NCBI RefSeq assembly: GCF_001989615.1
Contig: NZ_CP019067.1
Coordinates: forward strand, 186,001-250,000
Direction: 5' to 3'
DNA from: Halorientalis sp. IM1011
GTDB lineage: Archaea > Halobacteriota > Halobacteria > Halobacteriales > Haloarculaceae
Length of the DNA: 64,000 bases
The notes beneath the pieces were generated by a model. That model was not told the origin of the DNA, searched no databases, and worked only from the letters and a program-made list of their open reading frames with translations. Shown here in pieces: positions 8,200 through 17,058 of the stretch. The stretch's first letter is position 1; each line of letters starts with the position of its first letter. A program made the position numbers and the translations under genes.

Positions 8200-8823
8200 A
8201 TGAGTACGAAAAGCGGGCTGGCACAGCGACTGGCGATCGTCGCGGGCTTCGAGAACCCGTCGGCGTCGCTGGAGCAGTACCGGACCCCGCCGGAACTGGC
8301 GGCCCATTTGGTCCACACGGCCGACCTGCAGGGCGACATCGAGGATCGGACCGTCGTCGACCTGGGCTGTGGGACGGGAATGCTGGCACTGGGGGCCGCA
8401 CTCCGCGGACCGACGCGGGTCGTCGGGATCGACGTGGATCCAGCGCCGCTCGCGACCGCGACGGAGAACGAGCGGAAGGTGGCCTCCGCGTCGGCGGTCG
8501 AGTGGCTCCGCGCGGACGCGACCCGGGTCCCGCTCGATCCCGACGGCCCGACGACGGTCGTGATGAACCCCCCGTTCGGGGCGCAGAAGGGCAACGAACA
8601 CGCCGACCGCGCGTTCCTCGAAACCGCCGCCGAGATCGCGGACGTGTCCTACTCGATCCACAACGAGGGCAGCGAGGAGTTCGTCGAAGCCTTCGCCGAC
8701 GACGAGGGCGGCGAGGTCACCCACGCCTTCAGGGCCACCTTCGAGTTGCCCAATCAGTTCGACCACCACACCGACGAGTCCCGCACCATCGACGCGGAAG
8801 TGTTCCGCATCGAGTGGCCCTAG
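8200..8823 (+). CDS. METTL5-family class I SAM-dependent methyltransferase (probable RNA N6-adenine)
   Basis: About 207 residues. The fold markers are a SAM-binding VVDLGCGTGMLALGA motif and the catalytic block VVMNPPFGAQKG. NPPF is the signature of amino-group N6-adenine or glutamine methyltransferases. The N-terminal LEQYRTPPELAAHL and the HADRAFLE segment resemble archaeal and eukaryotic METTL5, which methylates an adenine of small-subunit rRNA. A specific rRNA target here is inference. A GTG at 8191 is in frame, but GAGGTGA (8184-8190) would abut it, while spacing to the ATG at 8200 is normal for a ribosome binding site, so ATG is chosen. The stop overlaps that of the convergent rhomboid gene within one CTAG. 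Confidence 0.85.
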   Translation: MSTKSGLAQRLAIVAGFENPSASLEQYRTPPELAAHLVHTADLQGDIEDRTVVDLGCGTGMLALGAALRGPTRVVGIDVDPAPLATATENERKVASASAVEWLRADATRVPLDPDGPTTVVMNPPFGAQKGNEHADRAFLETAAEIADVSYSIHNEGSEEFVEAFADDEGGEVTHAFRATFELPNQFDHHTDESRTIDAEVFRIEWP

Positions 8824-10499
8824 CTCCGGCCCGCAATTCTGACTCGCGTGTCGTTTCTGGCCGCGAACAGTTCACCGTCTCCCGTCCGGTTGAACGTCAG
8901 CCCGCCGGCGGTCCGGTTGGAGCCGACCGACGGGATCTCCGTCCGTCCGAGCCTCGCGCTACCGTTTCCGACCAGAAGGTCGAACCCGCCATCAGCAGGA
9001 GCGATGGTGACCTGCCGGCCGGCGATCCGCGGCCGTGCGGTCGTGGGGGGTGAACTGAACGCGAGGCGGCGGTCGTCGCCGTGCCGGAGCGAGACACTGT
9101 AGGCCGACTCGTTTCCGACGGGATTCCAGCCGGTCCGGTTGGCGACGACGGTCTCGCGGGTCCCCGGCCCGCCGAGGACGACGGTCCGGTCGCCGTGGAA
9201 CGCCAGTTCTCCCTTCGTGACGGTGGTCCAGAAGAAGTTCCGCTCGTCGCTGGCCACGATGACGCCGCTTGTGTTGAACTCGCCGTCACCGAACACTCCC
9301 AGTCCGAACGCGGAGTAGTACTGGTGAGTCACGTTCTCGGCGTAGGTGACGGTGTAGTCGTCCACGCTGACGCCGCCGGAGACGGCCGGATCGAGCAGGA
9401 TCAGGTTCGTCACGGCGGCGACCAGGGCGAACGCGACGAGCGTCGCCCCGAGGACGATCACCGCCAGCTCCCGCGTCCGGAGATCGACGACTACCTCGCG
9501 GGCGGTTCCCGGAATCGAGAGCGTCGACAGGAGCGTGCGGTCACCGGGGGCGGCGACGGCGGCCGTCGCGACGACCGCGAACAGGAACACGATCACGACC
9601 CCGACCCCTCGGAAGAGGACGAACCGGCCGCCGCTGACGGGGACGTAGACGGCCCACAGCGCCTGAAAGACCGCGAAGATAACCGTCGCGAGCCAGAGCC
9701 GGGCCGGTGCCGGAAGCCGGTCGCGTCGATATGCCAGATAGCCGCCGAGGAGCAGTCCGACCAGCAGGCCGAACGCGTGCCCCTGGATCGCCACCTGCGC
9801 CCAGCCGGGCGTGGAGATGACGGTCTCCGACCCGGCGACTGTGATCGGCGACCGCAGCGCCCGCAGGAGGAGGCCGAGTACCTGACTGCCAGCCAGCGCG
9901 ACGACCGTGGTGATCGGGTACGAGGCCAGCGCGAACCCGGCGAAAGCGAACACGACGCCCGAAAAGCCGATGACCGGTCCCCACGAGAACGCCCCCGTCA
10001 GGAGCCCGACGCCGACGGCGACCACGGGGACGGCGAGCATCCGCACGAACGGATTGGTCCGGAGACCGGCGAACGACTGGCTCCCCCGGGAACGAGGGAA
10101 GTGACCCCAGGCGTACTCGGCGATGGGGGCGAACAGGAGCGTCGCCTGCAGGTTCCCGGTGACGTGATTCAGCCCGGCGTGTGAGAAGGGGGCCGCCACC
10201 ATCCCGAGCGGGTAGAAGTACGACCACGCGTGGAAAGGGAGCGCGACGGGATTCCGGGGATGGTCGAGACCGCCCTGCACGAAGAGATAGACGGCAGCGA
10301 CGCCGGCGACCGTCAGCAGCGTCCCCCACGGGACGCCGAGGACGAATCGGCGACGGAGGGCGTGGCCCCAGTGGCCCCGGGGTCGTTCGAGGCGGAAGAC
10401 GAGGCCGAGCGAGAGCAGCACGCTCGCGAGGACGCCGAGGGTCCACACCCAGCCGGGAATCTCAGACACCAGCGAGATCTGCAACGCGCCGGGCGACAT
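8820..10499 (-). CDS. Rhomboid family intramembrane serine protease
   Basis: A 559-residue polytopic membrane protein. The first ~350 residues have about nine hydrophobic segments. The rhomboid landmarks are SHAGLNHVTGNL (about 106-117, the conserved HxxxN region), GFSG (178-181, nucleophile Ser180) and GHAFG (His241). The C-terminal ~190 residues after the last membrane helix form an extracytoplasmic domain with several Asn-X-Ser/Thr sites and no recognised motif, unusually long for a rhomboid. The ATG at 10497-10499 is the first plausible start; upstream in-frame codons read as low-complexity Arg/Ser sequence typical of an antisense frame. The substrate is unknown. Confidence 0.88.
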   Translation of the reverse strand: MSPGALQISLVSEIPGWVWTLGVLASVLLSLGLVFRLERPRGHWGHALRRRFVLGVPWGTLLTVAGVAAVYLFVQGGLDHPRNPVALPFHAWSYFYPLGMVAAPFSHAGLNHVTGNLQATLLFAPIAEYAWGHFPRSRGSQSFAGLRTNPFVRMLAVPVVAVGVGLLTGAFSWGPVIGFSGVVFAFAGFALASYPITTVVALAGSQVLGLLLRALRSPITVAGSETVISTPGWAQVAIQGHAFGLLVGLLLGGYLAYRRDRLPAPARLWLATVIFAVFQALWAVYVPVSGGRFVLFRGVGVVIVFLFAVVATAAVAAPGDRTLLSTLSIPGTAREVVVDLRTRELAVIVLGATLVAFALVAAVTNLILLDPAVSGGVSVDDYTVTYAENVTHQYYSAFGLGVFGDGEFNTSGVIVASDERNFFWTTVTKGELAFHGDRTVVLGGPGTRETVVANRTGWNPVGNESAYSVSLRHGDDRRLAFSSPPTTARPRIAGRQVTIAPADGGFDLLVGNGSARLGRTEIPSVGSNRTAGGLTFNRTGDGELFAARNDTRVRIAGRS

Positions 10500-10542
10500 A
10501 CCCGGTGGCTCGACCGCCGGTCGTTTAGGCGTACCGGACTCC

Positions 10543-11763
10543 TCAGTATCGCGGCAGGTTCGCCAGTTCGCCCTCGGGGACGTTCTCCTCCTCGAAGGCC
10601 TCCCGGGCGATGGAGCGCTTGTGGACCTCGTCGGCCCCGTCGATGATCCGGAACGCCCGCACCGACTCGTAGAAGTCCGCGAGCGGGAGGTGCCGGGAGA
10701 TGCCCGAGGCACCGCATGCCTGGACCGCCAGGTCGATCGTCTCCTGGACGACGTTCGCGGTGTAGTACTTGCTCATCGCGACCTCGATGCGGGCCTGCTC
10801 GCCGCGGGATATCTTCTCGGCCGCGTGGCGCGTCATCGTCCGCGCGGCGTGGAGTTTGGTCTCCTGCTCGGCGATGGCGAACCGCTGGGCCTGCTTCTCG
10901 CTCAACTGTTCGTCGAACGCCGTCCGCTCCTGCATGTACTCCTTGGCGATGCCCAGCGCGCGCTCGGCCATGCCGGAGAAGCGCATGCAGTGAGTCAGCC
11001 GGGCCGGACCGAGCCGTTCCTGCGCGATGGCGAAGCCCTCGTTCTCCGGGCCGAGCAGGTTCTCCTCCGGGACCCTGACGTTATCGTACCGGATCTCGGC
11101 GTGGCTCTCGTGGACGACGGACGGTCCGAGGTGGGGGGTCGGTTCGACGATCTCCACGCCGTCGGCGTCGGCGGGCACGAGGATGATCGACGTGCCCGAG
11201 TAAGGGTGGGCGTCCATGTCCGTCCGGGCCATCACGAGCAGTAGATCGGCCTCGTCACCCTGCGTGGTCCACCACTTGTGGCCGTCGATGACCCACTCGT
11301 CGCCGTCTTTCTCCGCCGTGGTCTGCATCATCTTCGGGTCCGAGCCCGCGCCCTGCATCGGCTCGGTCATCGAGAAGCCCGAGCGGACCTCGCCGGCCAC
11401 GAGGGGTTTCAGCCACTCCTCTTGCTGTTCGTCCGTCCCGAACATCTCCAGCGTGTGCATGTTCCCCTCGTCGGGCGCGTCGACACGCATCGCCGCCTGT
11501 CCGAGCAGGCTCTTGCCGGCCTCCTCGAACAGCGGGAGCACGTCGCGGAAGTCGTACCCACCGCCACCGAACTCCTCGTCGATCTGGGGGCAGTAGATCC
11601 CCCGCTCCTGGGCGATATCGCGGAGATCCGCGATCTTCTCGTGGGGCACTGGCCCGTCACCGAGGTACTCTCGTTCGACGGGAATGACCTCGTTCTGGAC
11701 GAACTCGTGGGCCGTCTCCCGCAGCTCTGACGCCGTGTCGGAATCCTCGTACTCGACTACCAT
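10543..11763 (-). CDS. Acyl-CoA dehydrogenase, ACAD10/ACAD11-like
   Basis: A 406-residue FAD-dependent acyl-CoA dehydrogenase. The flavin and substrate region reads GFSMTEPMQGAGSDPKMM, followed by IDGHKWWTTQG, and later ERLGPARLTHCMRFSGMAER and DGADEVHKRSIAR. The HKWW and GP(A/G)R-x-HHCMR-type blocks are typical of the ACAD10/ACAD11/LvaC branch rather than straight-chain enzymes. It is divergently transcribed from a phosphotransferase of the type fused to this domain in ACAD10/11. The two may act together on 4-hydroxyacyl-CoA through a 4-phospho intermediate (inference). The ATG at 11761-11763 is preceded by a TATA-like TTTTACAAT at about the leaderless distance. Confidence 0.9.
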   Translation of the reverse strand: MVVEYEDSDTASELRETAHEFVQNEVIPVEREYLGDGPVPHEKIADLRDIAQERGIYCPQIDEEFGGGGYDFRDVLPLFEEAGKSLLGQAAMRVDAPDEGNMHTLEMFGTDEQQEEWLKPLVAGEVRSGFSMTEPMQGAGSDPKMMQTTAEKDGDEWVIDGHKWWTTQGDEADLLLVMARTDMDAHPYSGTSIILVPADADGVEIVEPTPHLGPSVVHESHAEIRYDNVRVPEENLLGPENEGFAIAQERLGPARLTHCMRFSGMAERALGIAKEYMQERTAFDEQLSEKQAQRFAIAEQETKLHAARTMTRHAAEKISRGEQARIEVAMSKYYTANVVQETIDLAVQACGASGISRHLPLADFYESVRAFRIIDGADEVHKRSIAREAFEEENVPEGELANLPRY

Positions 11764-11951
11764 ACCACCCCTTGCAAACACAACATTGTAAAACATCCCC
11801 TACTCGTGACAGCACGCCCCACGGATCACCCCCGGTTCATATTCCGGTCAGGTCGCGCCCGCGTGGGCCAACCCCCACTTATTCATACGTGGGCCGCAAT
11901 CGGCCTAACAATGTTAGCGTTCACAGTCGCGACGGCCGAGGTGACCGTCCC

Positions 11952-13028
11952 GTGACCGACGAGACCGAGGCGTACTTCGACCGGATCGTCGACGAGGAGA
12001 AACTGGCCGAGTACCTCGAAGCGCAATTGGGGCCAGTCGACACCTACGACGTGTCCCACCATCAGGAAGGCCACTCCAACGAGACGCTGTTCGTCACCTG
12101 GGGCGAGCAGGAACTGGTCATCCGCCGGCCGCCGCCGGGCGAGACCGCCGACAAGGCCCACGACGTGTTGCGGGAGTATCGAGTCGTCGACGCGCTTCAG
12201 GACACCGACGTGCGGGTCCCGACCACTGTCGCAGCCACCGACGACCACGACGTCATCGGCTCGGACTTCTACGTTATGGAGCGCGAGGAGGGGACCGTCC
12301 TCCGGGACGAAGAGCCCGACCGGTTCGCGAACGCGGATGCACGCCGGCAAGTGGGCGAGGAACTCGTCGACCGGCTGGCCGAGATCCACGCGATCGACTA
12401 CGAGGCCGTGGGTCTCGGCGAGTTCGGTTACCCCGAGGGGTTCACCCAGCGCCAGGTAAAGCGCTGGAGCGAGCAGTTCGAGTGGGCCTTTCAGGTCACG
12501 ACCGACGAGCGCGAGGTCCCGGTCGTCCACGACGTGATGGAGTGGCTGAAAGCGAACGCTCCAGAGGACCACCCCGAGACGCTCGTCCACGGGGACTACA
12601 AACTCGACAACGTGATGTACGCGCCCGCGGACGAACCCGAGATCGCGAGCATCTTCGACTGGGAGATGGCCACGCTCGGCGACCCGCTCACCGACCTCGG
12701 GTGGATGCTGTCGTACTGGTGGGACGAGAAGGACCCCGACCCGCCCGAGTCGACGGACACCCTGTCGACGACGTTCATGGCGAACCCGGACTACCCGACC
12801 CGGCAAGAACTGGTCGCCCGCTACGAGGACGCGACCGGTTTCGAGTTCGAGAACGAGCGGTTCTACCGGGCGCTGGCGGTGTACAAGCTCGCCGCGCTCG
12901 GTGAGATGTTCTTCCGGCGCTACCTGGAGGGCAACAGCGACGACCCGATGTACCCGAAGATGCGCCACGGCGTCCCCGCGCTGGCCGACCGCGCCCAGCG
13001 TATCATCGACGGCGAGGAGCCGCTGTAA
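11952..13028 (+). CDS. Phosphotransferase family protein (APH fold), ACAD10/11 or LvaA-like kinase
   Basis: A 358-residue protein with the aminoglycoside-phosphotransferase kinase fold. The nucleotide loop region is VSHHQEGHSNETLFV. The catalytic block is LVHGDYKLDNVMY, and the metal-binding block is SIFDWEMATLGDPLTDLGWML. This subgroup occurs as the N-terminal domain of mammalian ACAD10/11 and as LvaA in Pseudomonas, where it phosphorylates the 4-hydroxyl of hydroxyacyl-CoA. It is not expected to confer antibiotic resistance. The start is GTG 11952, 7 bases after GAGGTGA (11938-11944); no better in-frame start exists upstream. Divergence from the partner dehydrogenase supports a joint pathway. 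Confidence 0.88.
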   Translation: MTDETEAYFDRIVDEEKLAEYLEAQLGPVDTYDVSHHQEGHSNETLFVTWGEQELVIRRPPPGETADKAHDVLREYRVVDALQDTDVRVPTTVAATDDHDVIGSDFYVMEREEGTVLRDEEPDRFANADARRQVGEELVDRLAEIHAIDYEAVGLGEFGYPEGFTQRQVKRWSEQFEWAFQVTTDEREVPVVHDVMEWLKANAPEDHPETLVHGDYKLDNVMYAPADEPEIASIFDWEMATLGDPLTDLGWMLSYWWDEKDPDPPESTDTLSTTFMANPDYPTRQELVARYEDATGFEFENERFYRALAVYKLAALGEMFFRRYLEGNSDDPMYPKMRHGVPALADRAQRIIDGEEPL

Positions 13029-13087
13029 GACCCCCGAACCGTAGACTATCACCGGCACGGTCGCCGTCGCCGCGGCGACCGAGTCAG

Positions 13088-13102
13088 TATCAGAATCTGA
13101 TA
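13088..13102. promoter_or_regulatory. Inverted repeat upstream of histidine kinase
   Basis: TATCAG AAT CTGATA (13088-13102) is a perfect 6-bp inverted repeat with a 3-base spacer, 44 bases before the histidine kinase ATG in an otherwise GC-rich gap. It may be a regulator site or part of the promoter. Confidence 0.4.
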
Positions 13103-13145
13103 TCGGTGCGGTAGAACGTTGTATCGGGACGGTGAGGGACGGATC

Positions 13146-15506
13146 ATGGATCAGCCAGAAGTCGACGATCGGACCGGGGAGGTGCCCGGCAGCGGCCCGG
13201 CGCGGAACCGACAACTCGAAGCGGTGTTCGAGGCGACGGGGACGTTCATCGGCGTTCTCGACGCCGATGGGACCATCCTGCGCGTGAACGCGGTCGCCAG
13301 GGAGTTCGTCGCGGACGAGCCGTCGTCGTACGTCGGCAACCCGTTCTGGGAGGGGCCGTGGTTCGCACACGACGAGGCGTTACAGGATCGGATCCGGACG
13401 GCGGTCGACCGCGCCGGCGACGGCACAGAAGCCGAGTTCGAGGCGACGCATCTCACCCCCGACGGCGACCCGATCGCCATCGACGGGACGATCAATCCGG
13501 TTCTGGACGAGGACGGGCGAGTCGAGTCACTCGTCGCCCAGGGGGTCGACGTGACCGAGCAGGCGCGACGCGAGGAGCGGCTGCAGATCCAGCGAGAGCG
13601 GATGGACACGCTCCTCGACAACGTGCCGCTGGTCCTGTTCGCGCTCGACCCGGACGGCGAGTTCACCTACTCCCGGGGCAACGCGCTCGACAAACTCGGG
13701 CTGGAGCCCGGCGAGGCCGTCGGGCAGTCGGTCTTCGACATGTTCGGGGACGAGCCCGAAGTCACCGATGCCGCCGAGCGGGCGCTCTCGGGCGAACGCG
13801 TCGAGGTGCAGGTCCAGCAAGGAGACCTCTACTTCCATACGGTCTACCAGCCGGTCTTCGACGAGACCGGGGACCTCGATCAGGTCATCGGCATCTCCCG
13901 GGACGTGACCGAACTGCGCGAGCGCGAGCGTGACCTCGAAGCCTGGACGAACCGCCTCGAAACGGTACTGGACAACGTTCCGCTGGCGCTCTGGACGGCC
14001 GACTCGGACGGGAATATCGAGCTCTCACAGGGGCGAGGGCTCGAGGGCCTCGGTTTGGAGCCCGGCGAACTCGTCGGGCAGAACATGTACGACGTCTTCG
14101 AGGGACAGAGGGCGTTCCTGTCGAACTTCGACAAGGCGGTCACCGGCGAGGAGTTCAGTGTCGTTCACGACGTCGGGCCGCTCATCGCCCGGTCGTGGTT
14201 CCGACCCGTCACTCGTGACGGCGACGTGGAGAAGGTCATCGCCGTCAGCGTGGACGTGACGGAGGAAAAGCGACAGGAACGACGCATCGAGGCCGTCAAC
14301 GACGCAACGAGCGAACTGATCACCGCCGAATCACAGCGGGAGGTCGCTGACATCGTCATGGAACTGGCCACGGAACTGCTCGATATGCCGCTATCGAGTA
14401 TCTACACCACGGTCGACGGGACCGAGGAACTGGTTCCCGTGGCGACCACCGAGCGCGTCCTGGATATACTGGACGCCGAGACACCCGACGAGGCACTCAC
14501 GACTATCACACCTGGAACCGACGAGATGGAGACGTTCCGGAACGGAGGCCCGCAGGTCGTCGAGGAGTACGAGACCCTCGAGAATCCGTCGATGCCGGAC
14601 AGTCCAGTCGGGACGTTGATCATGATCCCGCTGGGGGAATACGGACAGCTCCACGTCGGATCGACGGACGTGACGGTCCCGACGGAGGCGGAGCTGAACA
14701 TCATCGAGATACTGGCGCGGAACGCCGAGGCCGCCCTGGAACGGTCCGAACGCGAGGCCGAACTCGAAGCCTACCGAACGGAACTCGAACAGTCCAACCA
14801 GCGACTTCAGGAGTTCGCCCACATCGCCTCGCACGACCTCCAGGAGCCGATCCGGATGGTGTCGAGTTACGTCGACCTGCTCGCGGCAGAGTACGGGGAC
14901 GAACTCGACGAGGAGGCCGACGAGTACATCGACTTCGCCGTCAACGGGGCCGAACGAATGCAGTCGATGATCGAGGATCTCCTCCAGTACTCCCGGGTCT
15001 CGACGGAGGCCGACGAATTCGAGAGCGTCGACGCGGCAGCCGTCGTCGAGGAGACCGTCCAGAGCCTCGAACTCGCCATCGACGAGGCCGACGCGACCGT
15101 TTCGGTCGAACCGCTTCCGACGGTCGAGGCCGACCGCGAACAGCTCGGGCAGGTGGTCCAGAACCTCGTGAGTAACGCGCTCACCCACGCCGGCGAGTCG
15201 CCGACGGTGACCGTGCGCGCGACCGAGACCGACGATCACTACCGGTTCGAGGTCGAGGACGACGGCTCGGGTATCCCGGAGAACCAGACCGAACGTATCT
15301 TCAAGCTGTTCCAGCAGGGAGCCCGGGACAGCGACGGCGGAACCGGCATCGGGCTCGCCGTCTGCGACCGGATCGTCTCCCGCCACGGCGGAGATATCTG
15401 GATCGAGTCCGAGGACGGGGTCGGTTCCACGTTCTGTTTCACCATCCCGAAGCGAACGTCGACGGACGCTCCACTGACCGTGACCGAGGAGGGTGATGCG
15501 CGATGA
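13146..15506 (+). CDS. Multi-PAS/GAF sensor histidine kinase
   Basis: A 786-residue soluble kinase. Three PAS modules can be followed (about residues 15-140, 145-265, 270-390), each ending in a DVTE-type PAC element. A GAF-like domain lies at about 395-545. The dimerisation H-box is [14 protein letters not shown] with phospho-acceptor His563. The ATPase domain has [11 protein letters not shown] (N box), DDGSGIP (G1) and [13 protein letters not shown] (G2). No membrane segment is present, so it senses a cytoplasmic signal, perhaps through a PAS-bound cofactor. A TTG at 13119 is in frame, but the ATG at 13146 is preferred. The stop overlaps the next start as ATGA, indicating translational coupling to the response regulator. 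Confidence 0.92.
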   Translation: MDQPEVDDRTGEVPGSGPARNRQLEAVFEATGTFIGVLDADGTILRVNAVAREFVADEPSSYVGNPFWEGPWFAHDEALQDRIRTAVDRAGDGTEAEFEATHLTPDGDPIAIDGTINPVLDEDGRVESLVAQGVDVTEQARREERLQIQRERMDTLLDNVPLVLFALDPDGEFTYSRGNALDKLGLEPGEAVGQSVFDMFGDEPEVTDAAERALSGERVEVQVQQGDLYFHTVYQPVFDETGDLDQVIGISRDVTELRERERDLEAWTNRLETVLDNVPLALWTADSDGNIELSQGRGLEGLGLEPGELVGQNMYDVFEGQRAFLSNFDKAVTGEEFSVVHDVGPLIARSWFRPVTRDGDVEKVIAVSVDVTEEKRQERRIEAVNDATSELITAESQREVADIVMELATELLDMPLSSIYTTVDGTEELVPVATTERVLDILDAETPDEALTTITPGTDEMETFRNGGPQVVEEYETLENPSMPDSPVGTLIMIPLGEYGQLHVGSTDVTVPTEAELNIIEILARNAEAALERSEREAELEAYRTELEQSNQRLQEFAHIASHDLQEPIRMVSSYVDLLAAEYGDELDEEADEYIDFAVNGAERMQSMIEDLLQYSRVSTEADEFESVDAAAVVEETVQSLELAIDEADATVSVEPLPTVEADREQLGQVVQNLVSNALTHAGESPTVTVRATETDDHYRFEVEDDGSGIPENQTERIFKLFQQGARDSDGGTGIGLAVCDRIVSRHGGDIWIESEDGVGSTFCFTIPKRTSTDAPLTVTEEGDAR

Positions 15507-15946
15507 CGTCCGATCGGCAGACGCCCATCGAGGTGCTGTTGGCCGAGGACAACCCCGGCGACGTGAAACTCACACAGAAGGCCTTCGAGCAGGGCAACGT
15601 CATGAACAACCTCCACGTCGTCAACGACGGGATCGAGGCGATGCAGTACCTCCGGCAGGAAAACGAGTACGCCGACAGCCCCCGTCCGGACCTGATCCTG
15701 CTGGACCTGAACATGCCGCGGAAAGACGGCAAAGAGGTTCTCAAAGACATCAAGGACGACCCGGAACTCAAACGCATCCCGGTGGTGATCCTCACCAGTT
15801 CCGAGGCGGAAGAGGACATCGTCAGCTCGTACGATCTGCACGCCAACGCGTACCTCACGAAACCGGTCGACTTCGACGGCTTTCTCGAAGTGGTGAACAC
15901 CATCGAGGACTTCTGGCTGACCGTCGTGAAGGTCCCCCCAGAGTAA
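15503..15946 (+). CDS. Response regulator receiver protein, Rcp1-like
   Basis: A 147-residue single-domain CheY-like regulator. The acidic pocket is AEDNPGD (residues 14-20), the phospho-acceptor is Asp68 in [11 protein letters not shown], and the conserved Thr/Ser and Lys are in [11 protein letters not shown] and LTKPVDF. It has the extended DDP[11 protein letters not shown] segment of the Rcp1 group that pairs with phytochrome-like or multi-PAS kinases. No output domain follows, so it probably relays phosphate or acts by protein contact. Its ATG overlaps the upstream kinase stop by four bases, and the next gene starts two bases after its stop, so the three genes form one operon. Confidence 0.93.
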   Translation: MTSDRQTPIEVLLAEDNPGDVKLTQKAFEQGNVMNNLHVVNDGIEAMQYLRQENEYADSPRPDLILLDLNMPRKDGKEVLKDIKDDPELKRIPVVILTSSEAEEDIVSSYDLHANAYLTKPVDFDGFLEVVNTIEDFWLTVVKVPPE

Positions 15947-15948
15947 CG

Positions 15949-17031
15949 ATGTCCGAGAACATTTCCCAACCCAGGGACGTGCTGGTCGTGGAGGACAACC
16001 CCGGCGACGCCAAGCTCCTGCGTCACCACCTCCAGCAGAGTTCGCTCACGGGTGGCGGGAGTGGCCCGGACATCAACCACGTCGAGCGGCTCGAAGCGGG
16101 GTTCGATGCGCTCGCCGACGACAGCTACGACGTGGTCTTTCTCGATCTGGGGCTCCCCGAGAGTTCCGGCATCGCGACCCTCGAACGATTCGTCGATCGC
16201 CACACGACCGTCCCGGTCGTCGTACTGACGGGGCTGGACAACCACGAGCGGGCCATCGAGGCGATCCAGCGGGGCGCACAGGACTACCTGGTGAAAGACG
16301 AGATCGACGGAGACACCCTCGCGCGGTCGCTTCGCTACGCCATCGAGCGAAAGAAGAGCGAACGGGAACTCCGCCGGCAGAAAGAACAGATGGAGTTTTT
16401 CAACTCCATCCTGCGCCACGACATGCTCAACGGGATGGAGGTCATCAAGATGCGGGCGGAGCTGCTGGAGCGACGCGGCGAGGGCGACATCGCCGGGGAC
16501 GCCGAGACCATCGTCGAGTGGAGCGACAACATCATCGACCTCACCCGGAAGGTCAAGTCGGTGCTGGACACGCTCACCGACGAGTCCGATCCGGAACTCC
16601 AGCAGGTCGATCTCGTGCCGATCGTCGAGAGCGAAGCCGAGCGCGTCCGCGGAATGGACGACGACGTGACGATCACGACCGACGCGCCCGACGAGGCGTC
16701 GGTCGTCGCGGACGACCTCCTCGCGGAAGTGGTCGGGAATCTCCTGACGAACGCCGTGGAACACGGCGGCGACGGCCCCGTGGAGATCGAAGTGGACGTC
16801 GCCGAGACCAACGGCGAGGTGCGACTCGAAGTGCGCGACGACGGACCTGGCATCCCCGACCAGACGAAACAGCGTGTCTTCGACCGCGGCGCGACCGGCG
16901 ACCAGTCCGGCGGCACCGGCTTCGGCCTCTATTTCGTCCACTCGATGGTCTCGGTCTACGGCGGCGAGGTGTCACTCGGCGACAGCGATCGCGGCGGCAC
17001 GGTCGTCACGGTCGAACTTCCGTCGGCCTGA
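15949..17031 (+). CDS. Hybrid receiver-histidine kinase
   Basis: A 360-residue protein with the receiver domain at the N-terminus. The pocket is VEDNPGD, the acceptor Asp66 is in FLDLGLP, and the Lys is in LVKDE. The kinase follows, with H-box NSILRHDMLNGMEVI (His157), the haloarchaeal 'LRHDMLN' type. LLTNAVEHGG, DDGPGIP and GGTGFGLYFVHSMV form the ATP site. The receiver-first order suggests that phosphate from another kinase, probably the one at 13146, gates this kinase. The ATG at 15949 starts two bases after the upstream stop; longer in-frame extensions run antisense-like through the regulator gene and are rejected. Confidence 0.92.
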   Translation: MSENISQPRDVLVVEDNPGDAKLLRHHLQQSSLTGGGSGPDINHVERLEAGFDALADDSYDVVFLDLGLPESSGIATLERFVDRHTTVPVVVLTGLDNHERAIEAIQRGAQDYLVKDEIDGDTLARSLRYAIERKKSERELRRQKEQMEFFNSILRHDMLNGMEVIKMRAELLERRGEGDIAGDAETIVEWSDNIIDLTRKVKSVLDTLTDESDPELQQVDLVPIVESEAERVRGMDDDVTITTDAPDEASVVADDLLAEVVGNLLTNAVEHGGDGPVEIEVDVAETNGEVRLEVRDDGPGIPDQTKQRVFDRGATGDQSGGTGFGLYFVHSMVSVYGGEVSLGDSDRGGTVVTVELPSA

Positions 17032-17058
17032 ACCACGCGGCCTATCACGGATTAGCGG

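Noticed and set aside
10500-10712. N-terminal extension of the rhomboid gene to 10712
   Set aside because: It overlaps the acyl-CoA dehydrogenase C-terminus and reads as low-complexity Arg/Ser sequence; ATG 10499 is the natural start.
11952-13028. Aminoglycoside resistance gene
   Set aside because: The APH fold is shared, but the HGDYKLDN...DWEMATLGDPL pattern and acyl-CoA dehydrogenase neighbour point to the ACAD10/LvaA kinase group.
13119-13145. TTG start 27 bases upstream of the histidine kinase
   Set aside because: The in-frame ATG at 13146 is a better start and the extra residues lack similarity to PAS N-termini.
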